A stretch of 5,099 nucleotides of DNA, taken from contig USSP01000151.1 of assembly GCA_900557385.1 (NCBI GenBank), positions 1 through 5,099 on the forward strand. Reading direction: 5' to 3'. Source of the stretch: an uncultured Lachnospiraceae bacterium. Lineage in GTDB: Bacteria; Bacillota; Clostridia; Lachnospirales; Lachnospiraceae. The translations under genes were made by a program, and so were the position numbers. Of the stretch, positions 5,058-5,099 are shown piece after piece (position 1 is the first letter of the stretch; each line of letters begins with the position of its first letter). The notes under the pieces are model-generated. The model had not been told where the DNA came from. It saw nothing but the letters and a program-made list of their open reading frames with translations, and searched no databases.

Positions 5058-5099
5058 TATTTCGCATTACTTTTGACCATATTGCCACACATAAAAAGC

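Noticed and set aside
5019..5083. Weak inverted similarity between ATTATGGTAAAA and TTTTGACCATAT
   Set aside because: The match needs two indels and the arms are AT-rich and far apart, so it is not distinguishable from chance and is not called as an element end.

Overview
The window looks like chromosomal DNA from a low-to-moderate GC Gram-positive anaerobe of the Clostridia, most likely Lachnospiraceae-like. That placement rests on the strong AGGAGG-type ribosome binding sites, the tight gene packing, and the general character of the proteins; it is an inference, not a database match. No previously undescribed system is evident. Most of the window is an ordinary chromosomal gene cluster, and the unusual material lies in the last 550 bases.

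Positions 1-3848 carry five genes in a row on the minus strand. In transcription order they are an AlkD-type DNA alkylation repair protein, a GNAT acetyltransferase, a small HD-domain protein, an Orn/Lys/Arg decarboxylase-family PLP enzyme with a TTG start, and the N-terminal 40% or so of pyruvate kinase, which runs off the left edge. Gaps are about 37, 20, -4 and 29 bases, and I see no terminator between them, so they could be read as one unit from an extended -10 promoter just upstream of the AlkD gene. A housekeeping glycolytic gene therefore lies last behind a repair/acetylation/decarboxylation set. Apart from the HD/decarboxylase pair, which overlaps, nothing shows that the genes share a pathway.

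Positions 3904-4543 hold a separate minus-strand unit. It consists of a RimJ/RimL-like GNAT acetyltransferase with a good promoter (TTGACG-17-TAAGAT), a 13-bp perfect palindrome inside the promoter spacer, and a 15-bp-stem intrinsic terminator that begins at its stop codon and insulates it from the AlkD operon.

Positions 4546-5099 change character. A 16-bp tandem repeat abuts the promoter. It is followed on the plus strand by two gene remnants: the 3' end of a Cof-type HAD phosphatase and the 3' end of a tyrosine recombinase. Beyond the recombinase remnant are two pairs of 11-bp direct repeats, arranged like the arm-type integrase sites found near the ends of integrative elements. This reads as a decayed edge of a mobile element or a recombination scar. 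A possible minus-strand terminator in the same place suggests another leftward gene beyond the right edge.
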